Part shown: positions 23,665 through 35,500 of the stretch, piece after piece
How the letters are laid out: each line of letters starts with the position of its first letter
How positions within the stretch are numbered: position 1 is the stretch's first letter
Assembly (NCBI GenBank): GCA_020536535.1
Contig: JAHLWZ010000671.1
Coordinates: 4,175 to 59,991 of the forward strand
DNA length: 55,817 nucleotides
Origin: Pelomyxa schiedti
Taxonomy: Eukaryota > Evosea > Pelobiontida > Pelomyxidae
Reading direction: 5' to 3'
Translations under genes and position numbers: made by a program
Notes under the pieces: model-generated
The model's input: the letters and a program-made list of their open reading frames with translations, nothing else
Database searches by the model: none
What the model was told of the DNA's origin: nothing

Positions 23665-26600
23665 TTAGTTAGAAGAATTGCTAGAAGAATTGCTTGTGCT
23701 AGTGTTAGTGTTAGTGTGTCTGCTACTGCTAGTACTACTGTTGCTATCGCTGTTACTGTTGCTGTTGCTGTTGCTGTCGCTGTCGCTGTCGCTATATCTG
23801 GTGCTGTCACTTTTGCTACTACTATGTCTACTTGTGCTGCTAGATTTCTTTTTCCCATGTACTTTCTTCTTTTTGTGCCTTGTGTGGTTCTCTGAGCTTG
23901 TATTTGTGTGGCTTCTACTTCTCCGTTTATTACTATGACTGTCTGTATCAGTGCTTTCTGTGCGATTGTTGATTTTCTTTTTTTGCCTTGTTTGATGTGC
24001 TTTCTTAGTTTGGTGACGGTGATGGTGATGCCGGTGATGGTGTCTGTGTCTATGTCTGCTGTTTTTGGTTTCCTCCTTCAGTGTATCTGCTATTCCACCA
24101 AGCTCATTGACAATCGCATGGAACTCCGGTCTCTCAGCGGAATTCTGTGCCCAGCACTTTTGTATGAGTTCCTGGATACCAGGTGGACACGGCTGCTGGA
24201 AGTCGTCAAAGCTGGGCCGTTCACCGGCTCTCACTTTTCCAGGTACATCCCAAGTTTCAACGTGACCCCAGGGTTCCTGGTGGGCCCACATCTCCCATAG
24301 ACACAAAGAGAAACTGTATACATCAACCTTAAGTACGAGTTAAGATAAGCACAATTGAAGCTCGATCTCGTACCTTGTTGTTGTAAACCCAAGGTGGGGC
24401 GAACAGTTCTGGTGCCTGCCTTAAATTAGTGGACAAATGAAACGCATACACCCTACCATGAAAAGGCAAGTGCCCAACTTCTTAGTGTAGGCCAGAGTGA
24501 GACCTGTTTTCTTAGGTTAACAAAAGGTCCGATAATCAGGGATGCAGTTAACCTGGGTTGTCTACATTACGTGCCGTATCAAAGTCTTCAAAATACATAG
24601 TTATGAAAAGCAAAACGTTTTTATAAAAACCTGTTAATTTGCACCCAACTGTAGTTTCGTCCAGCGAATCCGAGACAACCAGTACATTGGAGCACTTCAA
24701 GTCACGATAAAGAATGTTGTTGTCATGCAGGTATGCCATTGCCTCACCAATTTCAGAGCCGTATTTAATCAAAAGCAAATCTTCGATAAAGGGGTTATAT
24801 CTCAGGAGTCTACTTAGACTTCCCAACGGGACCCACTCAGTCAGGATGCAAAATTTCACTGAAGGAAATATTAGATAAATAACAAATTCGAGGAAGAACA
24901 CACATGGGAGGTGAGAGGCCCCAACGAACTGAATAATGCAAGGATGATGAAGTTGGCTCATCAACTTACATTCTTTTTCAAAACTTGCAATCTCTTCTTT
25001 GTCAAAAGTCTCCTGGCGAAGAAGCGCTTTCATTGCAATTTCCCTGCCTTTATATGTACCTTTGTACACATATCTTTCAGTTTAATGTTAATATTTTCAC
25101 ACACATAATTATGGCCTACCCAAAACCACCACTTGCTACTGGTTCTGGCTCAACTTCAATATCATCAGGATTAATCCAAGGTGAAAGTACGCCTTCCAGA
25201 GCTAGATAAATGTATGCAGTGGCCAAGATTCCTTCTCCGTCGTTGGCACCATTCCTTATGATTTCGAGTTTCACAGGATGGCAGATATTTGTAGTCATTC
25301 GTAAAACACATTCCACATTGACAGTCACTGACCTCCTTGCTGGAATCTTGCCGACACCAGGCCGTATGGAGCAAGTTAAAATGTATTGATCATCAGGGAC
25401 AACAAACTGGTATGCAATGGAGGATGAGGACTTGTTCCAGAGAGTTAATTTGTCTCTAAGAGTTTCCTTTTGTACCGGAGCGCTATTACCTTCGATCCCA
25501 AAATCAAGATTGAACTTATCCAGCTGTATTCCAACTTCATCAAGAATTGGGCTATTTTTCTCCTCACATTCTTTGGCATTCTGCCCACACTTCTCCTCAA
25601 TCTCCTCTTCAGTCATTATAAGTGGCATGGTCAAAGCTGGAGTCTCTCGTAGTTCTCGTATCCTTTTTTTCTGCTTCTGAATATAGACATACAACATAAA
25701 GCCTGCGCCCATCAAAATGATGATTCCAACAAGTGCTGCAATAAGAATACTAAAAATAAGTGTTCCCTTGGGGATGGGGTTCTTCTTTGTCGAGTACGTC
25801 ATAATGAAGCCACGCCAGGTGTTATTTGGACCACTACCTAACTCAACAAAAGCACTTTTTCCTGCTACTTCCACTACCTTATTATCATTGAGTGATGTGA
25901 CAAGAGCCATGTCAATGCCATTTGTGTCGATTGAGTACACGTTTATATAATCTGGTGGTAGCACATATGTGTTTGTGAAGTTCAAAGTAATTGTGTCATA
26001 AGAGCCCTCTGGCTTGATCAACCACCTGCATATTATTTTTCGGAGGTAATACATAGATTCCACTTTGCCATCTGGTGGGGTATCACTCCATATGGTTGCG
26101 CTACTGTCTGTGATGTTGACAATACCAGGGCAGCCGCGGGAACAGTCATACCAAAAGAATGCAGTATTGCAGACACATTTCCCATTAATGCAAGAACCTC
26201 GGTTTTCCTCCGCTCCGCATCTGTTGCTTGTATTTGAGCCACAGGTTACATTTGTATACCCACAGAGGCTCCAGTCTTTCACAACAATCTAGCAAAAGTA
26301 ACTGAAAAAGAAAATATGCCGATGATAACTTACTGCTCCTTGAAGGTACACAAAGGAAGTCGTTGGGTTGTAAATACTTATTACATAAGTCCCAGGCGGA
26401 TAGTATCCAGGAAGAAGACTTGTACCATTGAGAGCAAAAGCCGCATCAGGATCAGTAGAGTTGAGGGCTTGATCTGACCAGTGAAGGAAGTACCGTCCCT
26501 CAATGACAACGGTGTTGTGACTTGTACGAACATAAAGTACATTCAATATGGAATTACTTTCATGAACCTGAGGTCTGAAGACATGTGAATTGAGGCAAGG

Positions 26601-27558
26601 AGCTGAAAAAACTTCATACGGAATGTAGTAAGAGACTTTGAGGGGGTCACCAGGGCACAATGCCTTAGGGTAAGAGAACATAATTTCGCACGTAGTTCCA
26701 GTCCAAGGGGGTTGACATATACAAGTGCCGTGTGCGCTGTCACAGTACCCGTGAGTGGGTTCACAGTAAGCAGAGCAGCCTGGTTTCGTGCATTGCCAGG
26801 GGATGGCGAATGAGACTGATTCAAATGCAGACACATCACCAAATGAATCGCACGAGATAGCAATCTGGAACGACAAGGAAATCACATCGGTTTGCGCGCA
26901 GGATACAGTGGCATTGAAATAGTTTGGCTGCATTTGCAGTGTCCCTTGCGAAGGTAACCCCTTCACTGACACAACAGTCCCGACCGCCGTACTAGCAGTG
27001 TACGTGGAGCCAGATACTCCCAGCCTCGGGATAAAGTCGGCAACATATTCACAGCTGTAACTTCCTCTAGAGCCACGTAAGGGAAAAAAAAATGGGTGAC
27101 GGTTCAAGTTGGGTTGAATCATGATGGATATGAAACAAGAGAAAAGAAATGAGGAAGAGAGTGTGCGCGGAATAGCAGAGGTCCAACAATTACATATTAG
27201 GTATAGGCATTGTTAAATGGGAAGTGGGACGAAACGAGTCGTTGAAGGGAGACCCAGCAGGGGGCACCCACTGCCACAGCAGCTGGGCCGTCGGATACGC
27301 CGGGTCGACAAACACCGGCTGCCTCGCGCCCTGCAGGGTGTCCGCGAACCCGCTCTGCGCCGCGCCCCCGCACACTATCGCCTGGCACGGCCGCACCGCC
27401 GTCGTGTTGGGCAGAAATCGGCCGTGGGCGAACACGCTGAGCCCGGGCCCGCAGGCCGCGATCGCGGGCGTGCAGTCCCAGTTGGAGGCCGACGACGAGA
27501 GGGCCGAGAAAGTGAACGAAAAGAGAGCGAACGTCGCCGCCACTACAAACGCCCTCAT
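23665..27558 (-). CDS. Transmembrane receptor-like protein kinase (TKL type)
   Basis: The start is ATG 27558, beginning a clear signal peptide (MRAFVVAATFALFSFTFSAL). The GC-rich first exon ends near 27190. The ectodomain exons (27067-25800) hold a Cys-rich EGF-like module (CEPTHGYCDSAHGTCICQPP), a second one (GSCINGKCVCNTAFFWYDCS) and a CUB-like segment with CRWLIKPEGSYDTITLNF. One transmembrane helix follows (LIFSILIAALVGIIILMGAG). Inside the cell a beta-rich segment of about 110 residues (about 25520-25150, with VTVNVECVLRMTTNICHPV) looks like the MSP-like domain seen beside kinase domains in some amoebozoan kinases. The kinase domain has a Gly loop (ASGGFGYVYKG, split by an intron), the Lys in IAMKALL, ILYRDLKCSNVL, LTDFDTARNV, an APE motif and DVYSFSLCLWEMW. 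HRD is YRD and DFG is DFD. The tail is His-rich, then Arg/Lys/Ser-rich, then Asp/Asn/Ser-rich. The catalytic Asp and Lys are retained, so activity is possible. Confidence 0.87.
23680..23830 (-). repeat. Ser/Asn/Asp-coding degenerate triplet tract
   Basis: The last 50 or so codons of the receptor kinase are a Ser/Asp/Asn/Thr microsatellite-like tract built on short degenerate triplet units. On the opposite strand it appears as a false poly-Leu/Val frame. Confidence 0.75.
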
Positions 27559-27966
27559 GTCGGAAGACGGAGACGCGCGATGCGACTTTGTGTGTGGTTG
27601 TTGCCCGCACTTCGGGTTTTTTTTTTTTTTTATCCACTCTTCCCCCGGCGCAGGCTTCTTCCTTTTTTCTCGACGAAATCTGGTTTTGGCCCCGGCGCTC
27701 TTTTGAACAAACGAACCTTTCATCCATGAATGCATAGGGCCGAAAAGAATTACGGGATTGGAGCTTTTGTCACATTCTTACAAAGCACAGTGGATCACTG
27801 GACTTCCGTGTACGTCGGGGGATGTCAGGTTTCCCTTCCGTTGCACCCTCTTTCCCCCTAGTTATTGTCCCGGTCTCATCACCACTCCCTCCCTAGGTAT
27901 CTTACTTACCTGGGGATCGGCATTCTTGCCCCAAGTTAGAGCCAAACAGAAAACCAACCCGACAAA
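27559..27966. promoter_or_regulatory. Divergent promoter region between receptor kinase and NRK-like gene
   Basis: About 400 bases separate the two start codons. There is a run of about 14 T at 27618-27631 and a pyrimidine-rich stretch near 27835-27900. The coding exons on both sides are very GC-rich, whereas this gap is mixed in composition. No named motif is certain. Confidence 0.35.
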
Positions 27967-28276
27967 ATGGCGGCTACCAACCCTGCTGCTTCTGAAACGA
28001 CACATAGGCAGCAGCCCCACAGGGTCCTCGTATGGGCGCCCTCCGACTTCAGCAGCGACGTCGCGGCCGTCGTTTCGGCGCTGCCCGACGCCGGCTGGCT
28101 CGTCGTCACCTGCCCCTCCGCCGAGTCCGCCTACGAGGCGGCCGTCCTCCAAGTCGAGGCCGCCGCCGCAGCCGCCGTCTCCTCCGCCTCTTCCTCCTCC
28201 CGCCGCCAGCAGCCGGCCGAGTCCCGGCCTCAGCCCCACTTCGACTCGGGCGTCGTCCCGTCCCCCAGCACCGGCA

Positions 28277-28308
<32 letters not shown>

Positions 28309-29303
28309 GCGGTGGTGCTCCTGGCGTGCCGCGCCTACACCGCGGTCGCGGCGGCGTCGGGGATCGGGCAGGGGCGGCGGCAGGCGTACGAGCGGCAGGT
28401 CGTGGTGCTGGTGGTGGAGCCCGACCCCGGGGCCAAGCTGGCCACCCACGAGCAGTGCGCGTGGTTCTACTCCAAGTGGTGGTGCCTGCTGCCCGGCGCA
28501 GCCGAGCTGTCCTTGTGCCTGCTCCACGCGGGAGACAATGGCAACAGTGCAACTTCTGTTTGCGCTTCTTCTGCTGCTTCTGTTGATGCTACTACTGTTG
28601 TTACTTCAGGTGCTTCTTCTATTGCTACAACTGGTGCTTCTGCTTCTGCTTCTGCTTCTGCTTCTGCTTCGGCTTCTAATAGCGCGACGAGTGGTCCTGC
28701 AATCCACGAAGTGCCTGTAATGAAGAAAAAGGGGCCTTGTGTTGTCGTCATTACGGGATGCAGCCACAGTGGAAAATCGACTGTGGCTCGTAGGTTATTT
28801 CAGCAGTATCCTAGAGCAAAACTTCTTCAGCAGGACAAGTTCTTTGATAGGTTTTACATTTCACGGGAGCTAGAAAACAATTGGGACCTCCCTGATGCGT
28901 TGAACCACATCGAGTTAAGGACTGCACTACTCACAGCCATTAACTCCGGAGAGTATGATATAATAATTTTGGAAGGTATTTCTTTCTATCTCGCCAAAGC
29001 ACGATGCTAACCAAATCAAAAGGATTCATGGCATTCTTTGACCCAGTCGTGGCCTCTGTGTGCCATGCCAGAATATTCCTTGATCTCGACGTGGCTGTAG
29101 CAGCAGATAGAAGGCACAGGACCCAGTGGATGCCAATAAGTTACTATAAAGACACAGTGTGGACTAACCACTTGGATTACTGCAACCACATCAGCCGCTT
29201 GTTCACTGCAATGAATATTTCCTTTGACTTGGTTCAAGATGCAAGAGCCTCGCCTGATGTTGTGTTCCAAGCTGTTAATTCCGTTGTCCAGAAGCACATG
29301 TAA
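27967..29303 (+). CDS. Nicotinamide riboside kinase-like P-loop kinase with N-terminal extension
   Basis: The start is ATG 27967 (MAATNPAASETTH). Exon 1 ends at 28975 and exon 2 starts at 29023, joining as LEG/FMAFFDP. The C-terminal 190 residues are a P-loop nucleoside kinase with Walker A in ITGCSHSGKSTVARRLF, then LLQQDKFFDRFYIS, NWDLPDALNHIEL, IIILEGF and a lid-type HARIFLDLDVAVAADRRH. The phrase YYKDTVWTNHLDYCNHI matches the NRK/NMRK branch, which phosphorylates nicotinamide riboside in NAD salvage. The N-terminal 240 residues are unusual. They are GC-rich and begin RVLVWAPSDFSSDVAAVVSA. They alternate hydrophobic strands (VVVLLACRAYTAVAA, QVVVLVVEPDPGAKLA) like a receiver-type alpha/beta fold, interrupted by an Ala-rich linker. 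A Ser/Ala repeat joins the two halves. Family is confident; the role of the N-terminal half is unknown. Confidence 0.87.
28635..28673 (+). repeat. Hexanucleotide repeat encoding Ala-Ser
   Basis: Six or so copies of GCTTCT in a row encode an Ala-Ser linker between the N-terminal region and the kinase domain of the NRK-like protein. Confidence 0.85.
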
Positions 29304-29429
29304 ATTTTGCAAAAAAAAATAAAAGAAAAAGAAATATGTCAAAATGTTCCCATTAGTAGGGTATCTTTGTTTATGCTTTTAGCCAGCCTAAAACAGTACA
29401 GTGGTGGAAAGTGTTGGGTAACAAGCAGG

Positions 29430-30046
29430 ATGGTGGGAACTGTTGGAAGAGTTGTAGTTGTATCTCTTGTGTCTATACTATTTGGGTTTGTTGTGGGAGG
29501 AAATGAGCCGGAGTGTTGTGATGGTGGCATACAAGTCTACAACCTCATCAAGGATACACTGAGCAACAAGTTCTATAGGTACATTGTGAAATAGCATAGC
29601 AATAGCACGTACTGAAACAAAACATATAGGCACGTGATATACACTGGGGAAATGCAACTGACACTGATGAAGCTGAATCCAAATGAGGACATTCCTACCG
29701 AAGTTCACGACGACTCGGACCAGCTCGTAATTGTGGGACAAGGTGGCGTCAATGTAGAGTTTTTTGGGGACGAAGCACAAGAGGGCTCATGGTTGTCTCT
29801 CGGTGGCGCCGTGGTAATTCCCGCGCACACGTGCCACAGGTTTGTAATTATGGGATGGCGGGCGTAATGGTGGGCAGACCATCAATAACTACGTCAATCA
29901 GGGTCTGCGCTGGGGACCAGGGAGCCAAATTGTTCGTTGTGTACTCAACTCCTCAACACCAGTGTGATCTTGTGCAAGAAAGCAAGCCCGACGAGGAAAA
30001 TGACAGTACGTGCAACAGTGACAACGCCAACAATCCACAACCATGA
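29430..30046 (+). CDS. Small cupin-fold protein with N-terminal signal
   Basis: The start ATG at 29430 gives MVGTVGRVVVVSLVSILFGF, a likely signal peptide or membrane anchor. Exon 1 ends at 29578 and exon 2 starts at 29630 in phase (FYR/HVIYTGEMQL). A further intron from about 29839 to 29901 is removed to join CHR/VCAGDQG. The core is a cupin beta barrel. Motif 1 appears as TEVHDDSDQLVIVGQGGVNV, the EVHxDxDQ variant common in small bacterial cupins, and motif 2 as GGAVVIPAHTCHRV. The C-terminus is acidic (ESKPDEENDSTCNSDNANN). The fold is clear, but cupins serve many roles, so no reaction is assigned. It lies 126 bases after the NRK-like gene and 78 bases before the calpain gene, all on the + strand. 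An earlier possible start in another frame was rejected because it gives no signal sequence. Confidence 0.78.
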
Positions 30047-30124
30047 TGATGACAATATCAAGTGCTAAGAACTTACGATAAAAAGAACAAAAAACAAAAA
30101 TTTTTGGTTTTCGTGTCATTCATA

Positions 30125-32463
30125 ATGTGGCACCCAGTGGCTACGGCGAATCGCCTGGAGCAACAGTTAATAGATCTTGCCCACCAGGTGGGTATTGAAC
30201 TAGTTTCATTTTAGTGACTGGGGAAAAAAAACCAAGCAAGGAGGGGTGTTTCATGACGAGGAGTTCCCAGCATCTAAGGAGTCCATTATGGGTCCTCTTT
30301 CGACCCCTCAGAGTGGTGTTCAGGATCCATTTGATATCAATGGTGCAAAAACACAGCAATTTGTATTTGTGAAGCCAATAACTATATAAATGCTGTTATA
30401 TAGGCTAACTGTTTTACACAGCTGTGCAGTGGAAGAGGCCTATAGAGATGACTCCACATCCAGCAATGTTTGTGGATGGGGCAAGTGCTGGTGACATTAT
30501 ACAAGGAAACCTTGGTGTGCTTCAAATTCATTTCTGGAATACGTGAAAATGGTCTGTTAAATCATTCCCTCACTTGGTACAGGGGATTGCTGGTTTCTTG
30601 GTGCTCTGGCCACAGTTGCCAACCGTCCAGATTTGTAAAATTCCTCCTGTTTCCAGCTTTTTTTTTTTTGACCCCACTGTTTCATCCTCAGGTTGGGGGC
30701 TCTGATTGTTGCTCAACACCTTGACTTGGGATTTATCATTTTCCAGTTTTACAAAGATGGTGAATGGAGGTACCTCAATCTCGAAATACTTTTTGAGTCA
30801 AACCCCAAAGATTGGTGTACATCGATGACCGACTGCCTTGCTTCGATGGAATGCCACTTTTTGCATCATCACAGGATTTGAATGAACTTTGGGTGCCACT
30901 CATGGAAAAAGGTAGGACCATTCATTACTTCTGTAATAAACATCCATTCAGCATATGCAAAACTTCATGGAGGATACAACGGGTTGAACACTGGCTCCAT
31001 TGCATGTATAAATGTATCACCTCTTCAGTTCTCAAAAAAATAGTTGCATTTGCGGACCTAACTGGAGGTGTTTGTGAATGCCCTGATCTTTTACTGTCTA
31101 ACGATGAATGGCCACTAATACAAAGGGCATTGGCTGAAGGTAAAGCATTTATTTTAAATTCAATGTCTTTAAGAAGCACACTTTTCAACAAATTCCTCAC
31201 ACACTTTTTTTTCTTGGTTTTAAAAGACTGGCTGCTGGGAGTATCAGCAATTCCTTCTCAAACTCTCCTGGAGGAAAACATCAGAGCAATGGGTGTATGA
31301 TGCACCCGAACTTAGTATTGGCATTTACATCTCCTAGATCCTTCCTCATCATGCTTATTCCATTATCTTTGCCCAAGAAATCGCTTCCCCACCTGAAAGG
31401 TTTCACTTTTCTTTAGTTTCTAAGTCTCTCAATTACATAGCAATTCAGGTTAATTCAGTTAAGGAACCCATGGGGCAACACTGAATGGACTGGTATACCC
31501 TACATGTAATGTCTTTTTTTTACCATAAGTACAGGGGCGTGGTCTGACAACAGTCCTCAATGGACAAAAGAAGTTATGAGTCAGTTACAAAACCCAGTGC
31601 ACTTTGGGGATGACGGGACTTTTTGGTAATTATACTTGTTCCTTAATTTGCAACACCAGTTCATTTAATTAGGATGTGCTGGGCAGACTTCAAGAAGAAT
31701 TTCAGCAAGGTGGAGTTCTCAACACATTCTTTGACTTACCCTAAATGTAGCTTGTCGTCTGTCATTTGTACCAAGATATTGTAACCTACCTTCCTTCTCC
31801 GACTTTGAAATTAATACAACATGGATAGAAAGGGACACTCTACAAGTCTTGGAGGCTGGAGAGCCAATGGGTTGGACCTACTGCTGGCGGTTCTCAGAAC
31901 AATGCTACTTGGCCAAATAATCCTCAGTATGTCATAGATAAATTTCAGCGGCTCACATTATTTAGGTTTTGCATTATCAATCCCAACGCCGAAGCTGTGA
32001 CCGTGCATGTAATGCCTCCATTCCTCAACTCTGCTAAATCTTGGCTCACAGATATCACTTTCAACACAAGACAACAGATGGGCCCGTGATACTAACATTC
32101 CTATCAGCTATGACATTCTCTGCATTGGATTTTTAGTTTTCTGGGTCCAAGGTTAGCTCTCTATTTCCACAGCTGTAAACGGATTAACACAACAAAAACC
32201 AGACCCCACAACCAAGGTTCGAAAAGGAGCCAAAGCGAAACTCATAGCTAAAAGTGGAGAGTACATAAATAGACGCGAAGGTAACCTCGTAACATTCTCA
32301 TTCTCCCACATTCTCTCACATTTATCCTAGTGGGAAAAGAACTTCGCTTAGAACCAGGTCAAAACTACATGGTTGTACCTGCTACATTCAAACCTGGAGA
32401 GTGCTCCCGTTTTTCCATGACTGTGTTTTGCCCACAGCAGATAAAATTTGCTGAAGTTTATTG
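30125..32463 (+). CDS. Calpain-type cysteine protease
   Basis: The start is ATG 30125 (MWHPVATANRLEQQLIDLAHQ). About twelve short exons follow. The N-terminal calpain signature is GVFHDEEFPASKESI. The pre-catalytic block (IEMTPHPAMFVDGASAGDII) is followed by the catalytic Cys in GDCWFLGALATVANRP. VYIDDRLPCFDG, AYAKLHGGYNGLNTGS and AFADLTGG are all classic. The catalytic His is in LPHHAYSIIFAQE and the Asn in QLRNPWGNTEWTGAW, so the triad is intact. A domain III (calpain beta-sandwich) follows with GPTAGGSQNNATWPNNPQY and ends PGECSRFSMTVFCPQQ. There is no EF-hand region, so this is an atypical calpain of about 600 residues. Calcium dependence cannot be inferred from EF hands but may come from the protease core, as in other calpains. 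Gene density is high: the cupin gene stops 78 bases upstream, and the next gene ends 97 bases downstream on the other strand. Confidence 0.88.
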
Positions 32464-32559
32464 AAAAAGAGGAGTGTTGTGATAAGTATCACGTTTATTT
32501 ATTGGGTGTGCCAAAATAGTGAATTTTTTTAAATGATATGGAGGTGCAGGTCATATCTT

Positions 32560-35500
32560 TTAGATGAACAGAGGAGGGGAGTTGGTCTTGTGTTCCGATG
32601 TGGAAGTGGATTCATGTTGCTGGACAGTGAAGGTAGTTGTGCCATGTGTGTTGCCGTCGTCTGTGTCTCCTTCCTCAACTGTTTCCGTGGATGTAACAAT
32701 GTGAAGCTGTCTGTGTGCGGTTGTAACTGTGGTTGTGGAGAACACTCCCTCATCACCACCGGCTGTGTTTGCTTCCGTTTCAGTGGTGTTTGATGTGGTG
32801 GGGGTTGTTGTGTTGGGGGGTATGGGCTGGTCCTCGTCAATGCTCACGCAAAGATCATGGGCGTAGCTGTGCTCAAGGTGACCGCGGGGCGTTTCTTCCA
32901 GTTCTGGTTCTTTGTGCAGGTTGAGGAGGAACTGCTCAGATATTTCCAGAGCTTTCAATTCGTTGTCATAGTTTTTACGAAGTTCTCTGAGTTGCATTTC
33001 TGTGGCTTGCTTTTTTTTCTTTAAAGATTGGCGTTTCTTGGTGAGAAGCTCAATCCCCAGTTGCGACAAATACAAGTTATCAGCTGCATTGTTGGAGTTA
33101 CAAAGGGCGAAAGAGGAAAGTGATACCGTTCGAGGGATATAGCCACTCTTGCCACTCTAACCACGGGAACTTAGGATTCAAATTTAGTGGGGCATGGGGT
33201 AGCTCGATGTGAAGTTTTAATCTACGCGGAGCAGGAGCCGACATGTTTTGCGAACAGAACTGCTCAGAAGCACCTACTATGGCATGTTGCATCAATTCCT
33301 TATCTCGCTTCAAAAGATCTTGTGTGCGTTGTCTCCACTGGCCGAGTTTTCGTTCTACATCACTCTTTTGTAGGTTGATTATACTAATATTGTTCAGTTC
33401 GCCAAACCTTCTTGCCTTGAAGCTTGGTAGCCTTTTTCACATCATCAGGTGTAAGGATATGTGATTTACTTTTTTGTTCGTTCTCCTCTTCTACATCCGA
33501 AAGCTTGTCAGTGAGTTTCTCAAGCTTTACATTGTTAGAATGCCAAGGTAAAGTTTTTTTTTGTTTGAAGTACCTCAGCATGTGTATGCACGGTCTTTTT
33601 TACTAAATCATAGTGCATGCTGTCAATCAGGGTGTGAATATCCCAAAGGAGAGCTTGGTGGAATGCAAAATATCTCTGCTTTCGCTCTTGGAGAATCTTT
33701 TTAAAAAAATATGAAGTCTACTTTAGGCCTGAAGATATAATCGGATAACGAAACCTGATTGCAAGACTCCAGTGAAATGAGTGATTTAGATACTGTCTCC
33801 CAGGCGTCTTTGGTGAGTTCACCATCTCTTGTCTACACATCAATGTTAAATTTTGTTAATGAGAAGGAAATCACACAAAGGTCATTCTGCTCTTTTGCTT
33901 ATTGGTAAGTGATTCCTTAGCCTGTTTACTGAGGTTTGATAAATCCGGTTGTCTGGAACCCGATATTTGGGGTTCACTTTGCCTTATACCAGCCTTGATG
34001 GTAAGAACTTGATCCAGTTGTGCTTGAAGATTCCTTTTTTGTTCGTGCTTTTTCCGATAGAGACCCTTTTTTTTTTGTTGTTAGTTTGCTTTCTGGGTTA
34101 GTTAAAGAAATGCTGGTGCTCAACGAGTAAGAAGGCCATGGCTAAGGAAATGTCATCCGTTTCCTTATCAACTGTGTTCAATTGCTCATTCAAAGAAGCC
34201 TCTTTTGACAGTAGATCCTCGTGAGATCTCTCCAACTTTTCCTCTACGGTGTTGATGGCCTCATCAAGAGATCTGCACATGAGGTCCTTAAGAAAATTTA
34301 ATGAAAGAGATTATATACCTAATATCTAATGTTGCCAGTTGATCTTCTTCTACAATTTGGTCAACAGCATTACTGCACTGTTGCCGGTAAATCGATGCAT
34401 TTGGGAACTCTCTGAAGTCACGGTTCTCATCAATTGTACCAAGTGAGATGTATACCTGAAATACTCATTTCTTGAAGCATATTCATGAATAGTGTCTATC
34501 AAGAGGTTGCTCTCGATTAGTTCTTGTTTCTTTTGGATAAGTGATTGTTCTGCCTCTTGATTGTGGATCTATTTTGTGATAAGAGGCGTTTCACATGGAA
34601 ATGGAACTTGTACCATTTCAAGTGGACTGTGTGTACGACTGGATGACAGGTCTTCTGGTTTTGTCGCTTCATCTATCAAAGGCCTCAAGTGATTCTTGTC
34701 ATCCTCTATCAGTTTTTCGAGGTCTGGGCATTGCCCAGTCTAACTAGAATTACAATTGACATGCCAAGATTTTTCCACACCTTTTTAATGAATTCCGCCA
34801 CTCTACTAACTATTACTTCTGGTGAATTCAGGGACGGGTCGGATGAAGAGACTGTGGTGCGGGTCACAACACTTTCAGTTCGACAATAAGTTGTTTTGCT
34901 CAGACAATCCTTCACGTGGGCTGCAAGGGTCTCCGTATTAGCAAGTAGATCGCCAAGTTTTTGTTTCTCCACTTCAGGCTAAAAGTGGTCATCCATAGCT
35001 TGAAAGAATGTGCCGCATACGAGATATTCATCAGGGTCAAACTTCGGAATTTCAATAGAGGGTGATGGTTGGCAAGACGCAGGGATGAGTTTCTCTTCAG
35101 GTAACTTGAGGGGAGCTGAGGCATGCAAATCCAATGTCAATGAAGCTGGTGTGTATGAGCAAAATGGATGCCAAGGTGAATACCTGCCTTGATTTTCTTC
35201 CACAGGCTGTTGAGCAAGGTATTCTGCTTGGACCTCTTGAATGTGCTTCAGTGGTTGAGCCAAAAGGGATTTCAAGGATTGGATATCTTCTTCTCCCTTG
35301 ACCCCCTCTTCCAGTGAATCAGGAAAGGTGAAACTGGGGAGGTTATGTATACCTAAGTAAGACAGCATCCATGTAGCAAGAGTCTCAAAAGCAGGTTTAC
35401 CACTGTCACTAAACCAATGTCAACATTGTAAAGTAGAATTTTTCGATTACCAATTGCTGGAGTTCCTAAAAAAGTCATAAAGCTCTTGCAACATGACGGC

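Noticed and set aside
23678-23938. Poly-Leu + strand frame that looks like a membrane protein
   Set aside because: It is the reverse reading of the Ser/Asn/Asp repeat at the end of the receptor kinase.
27217-27729. Arg-rich + strand frame of 170 codons
   Set aside because: It lies opposite the signal-peptide exon of the receptor kinase, whose frame has a clear signal sequence and joins in phase to the next exon.
28032-28586. Arg-rich frames on both strands over the NRK N-terminal exon
   Set aside because: GC-rich shadows. The frame from 27967 is the only one continuous with the kinase domain.
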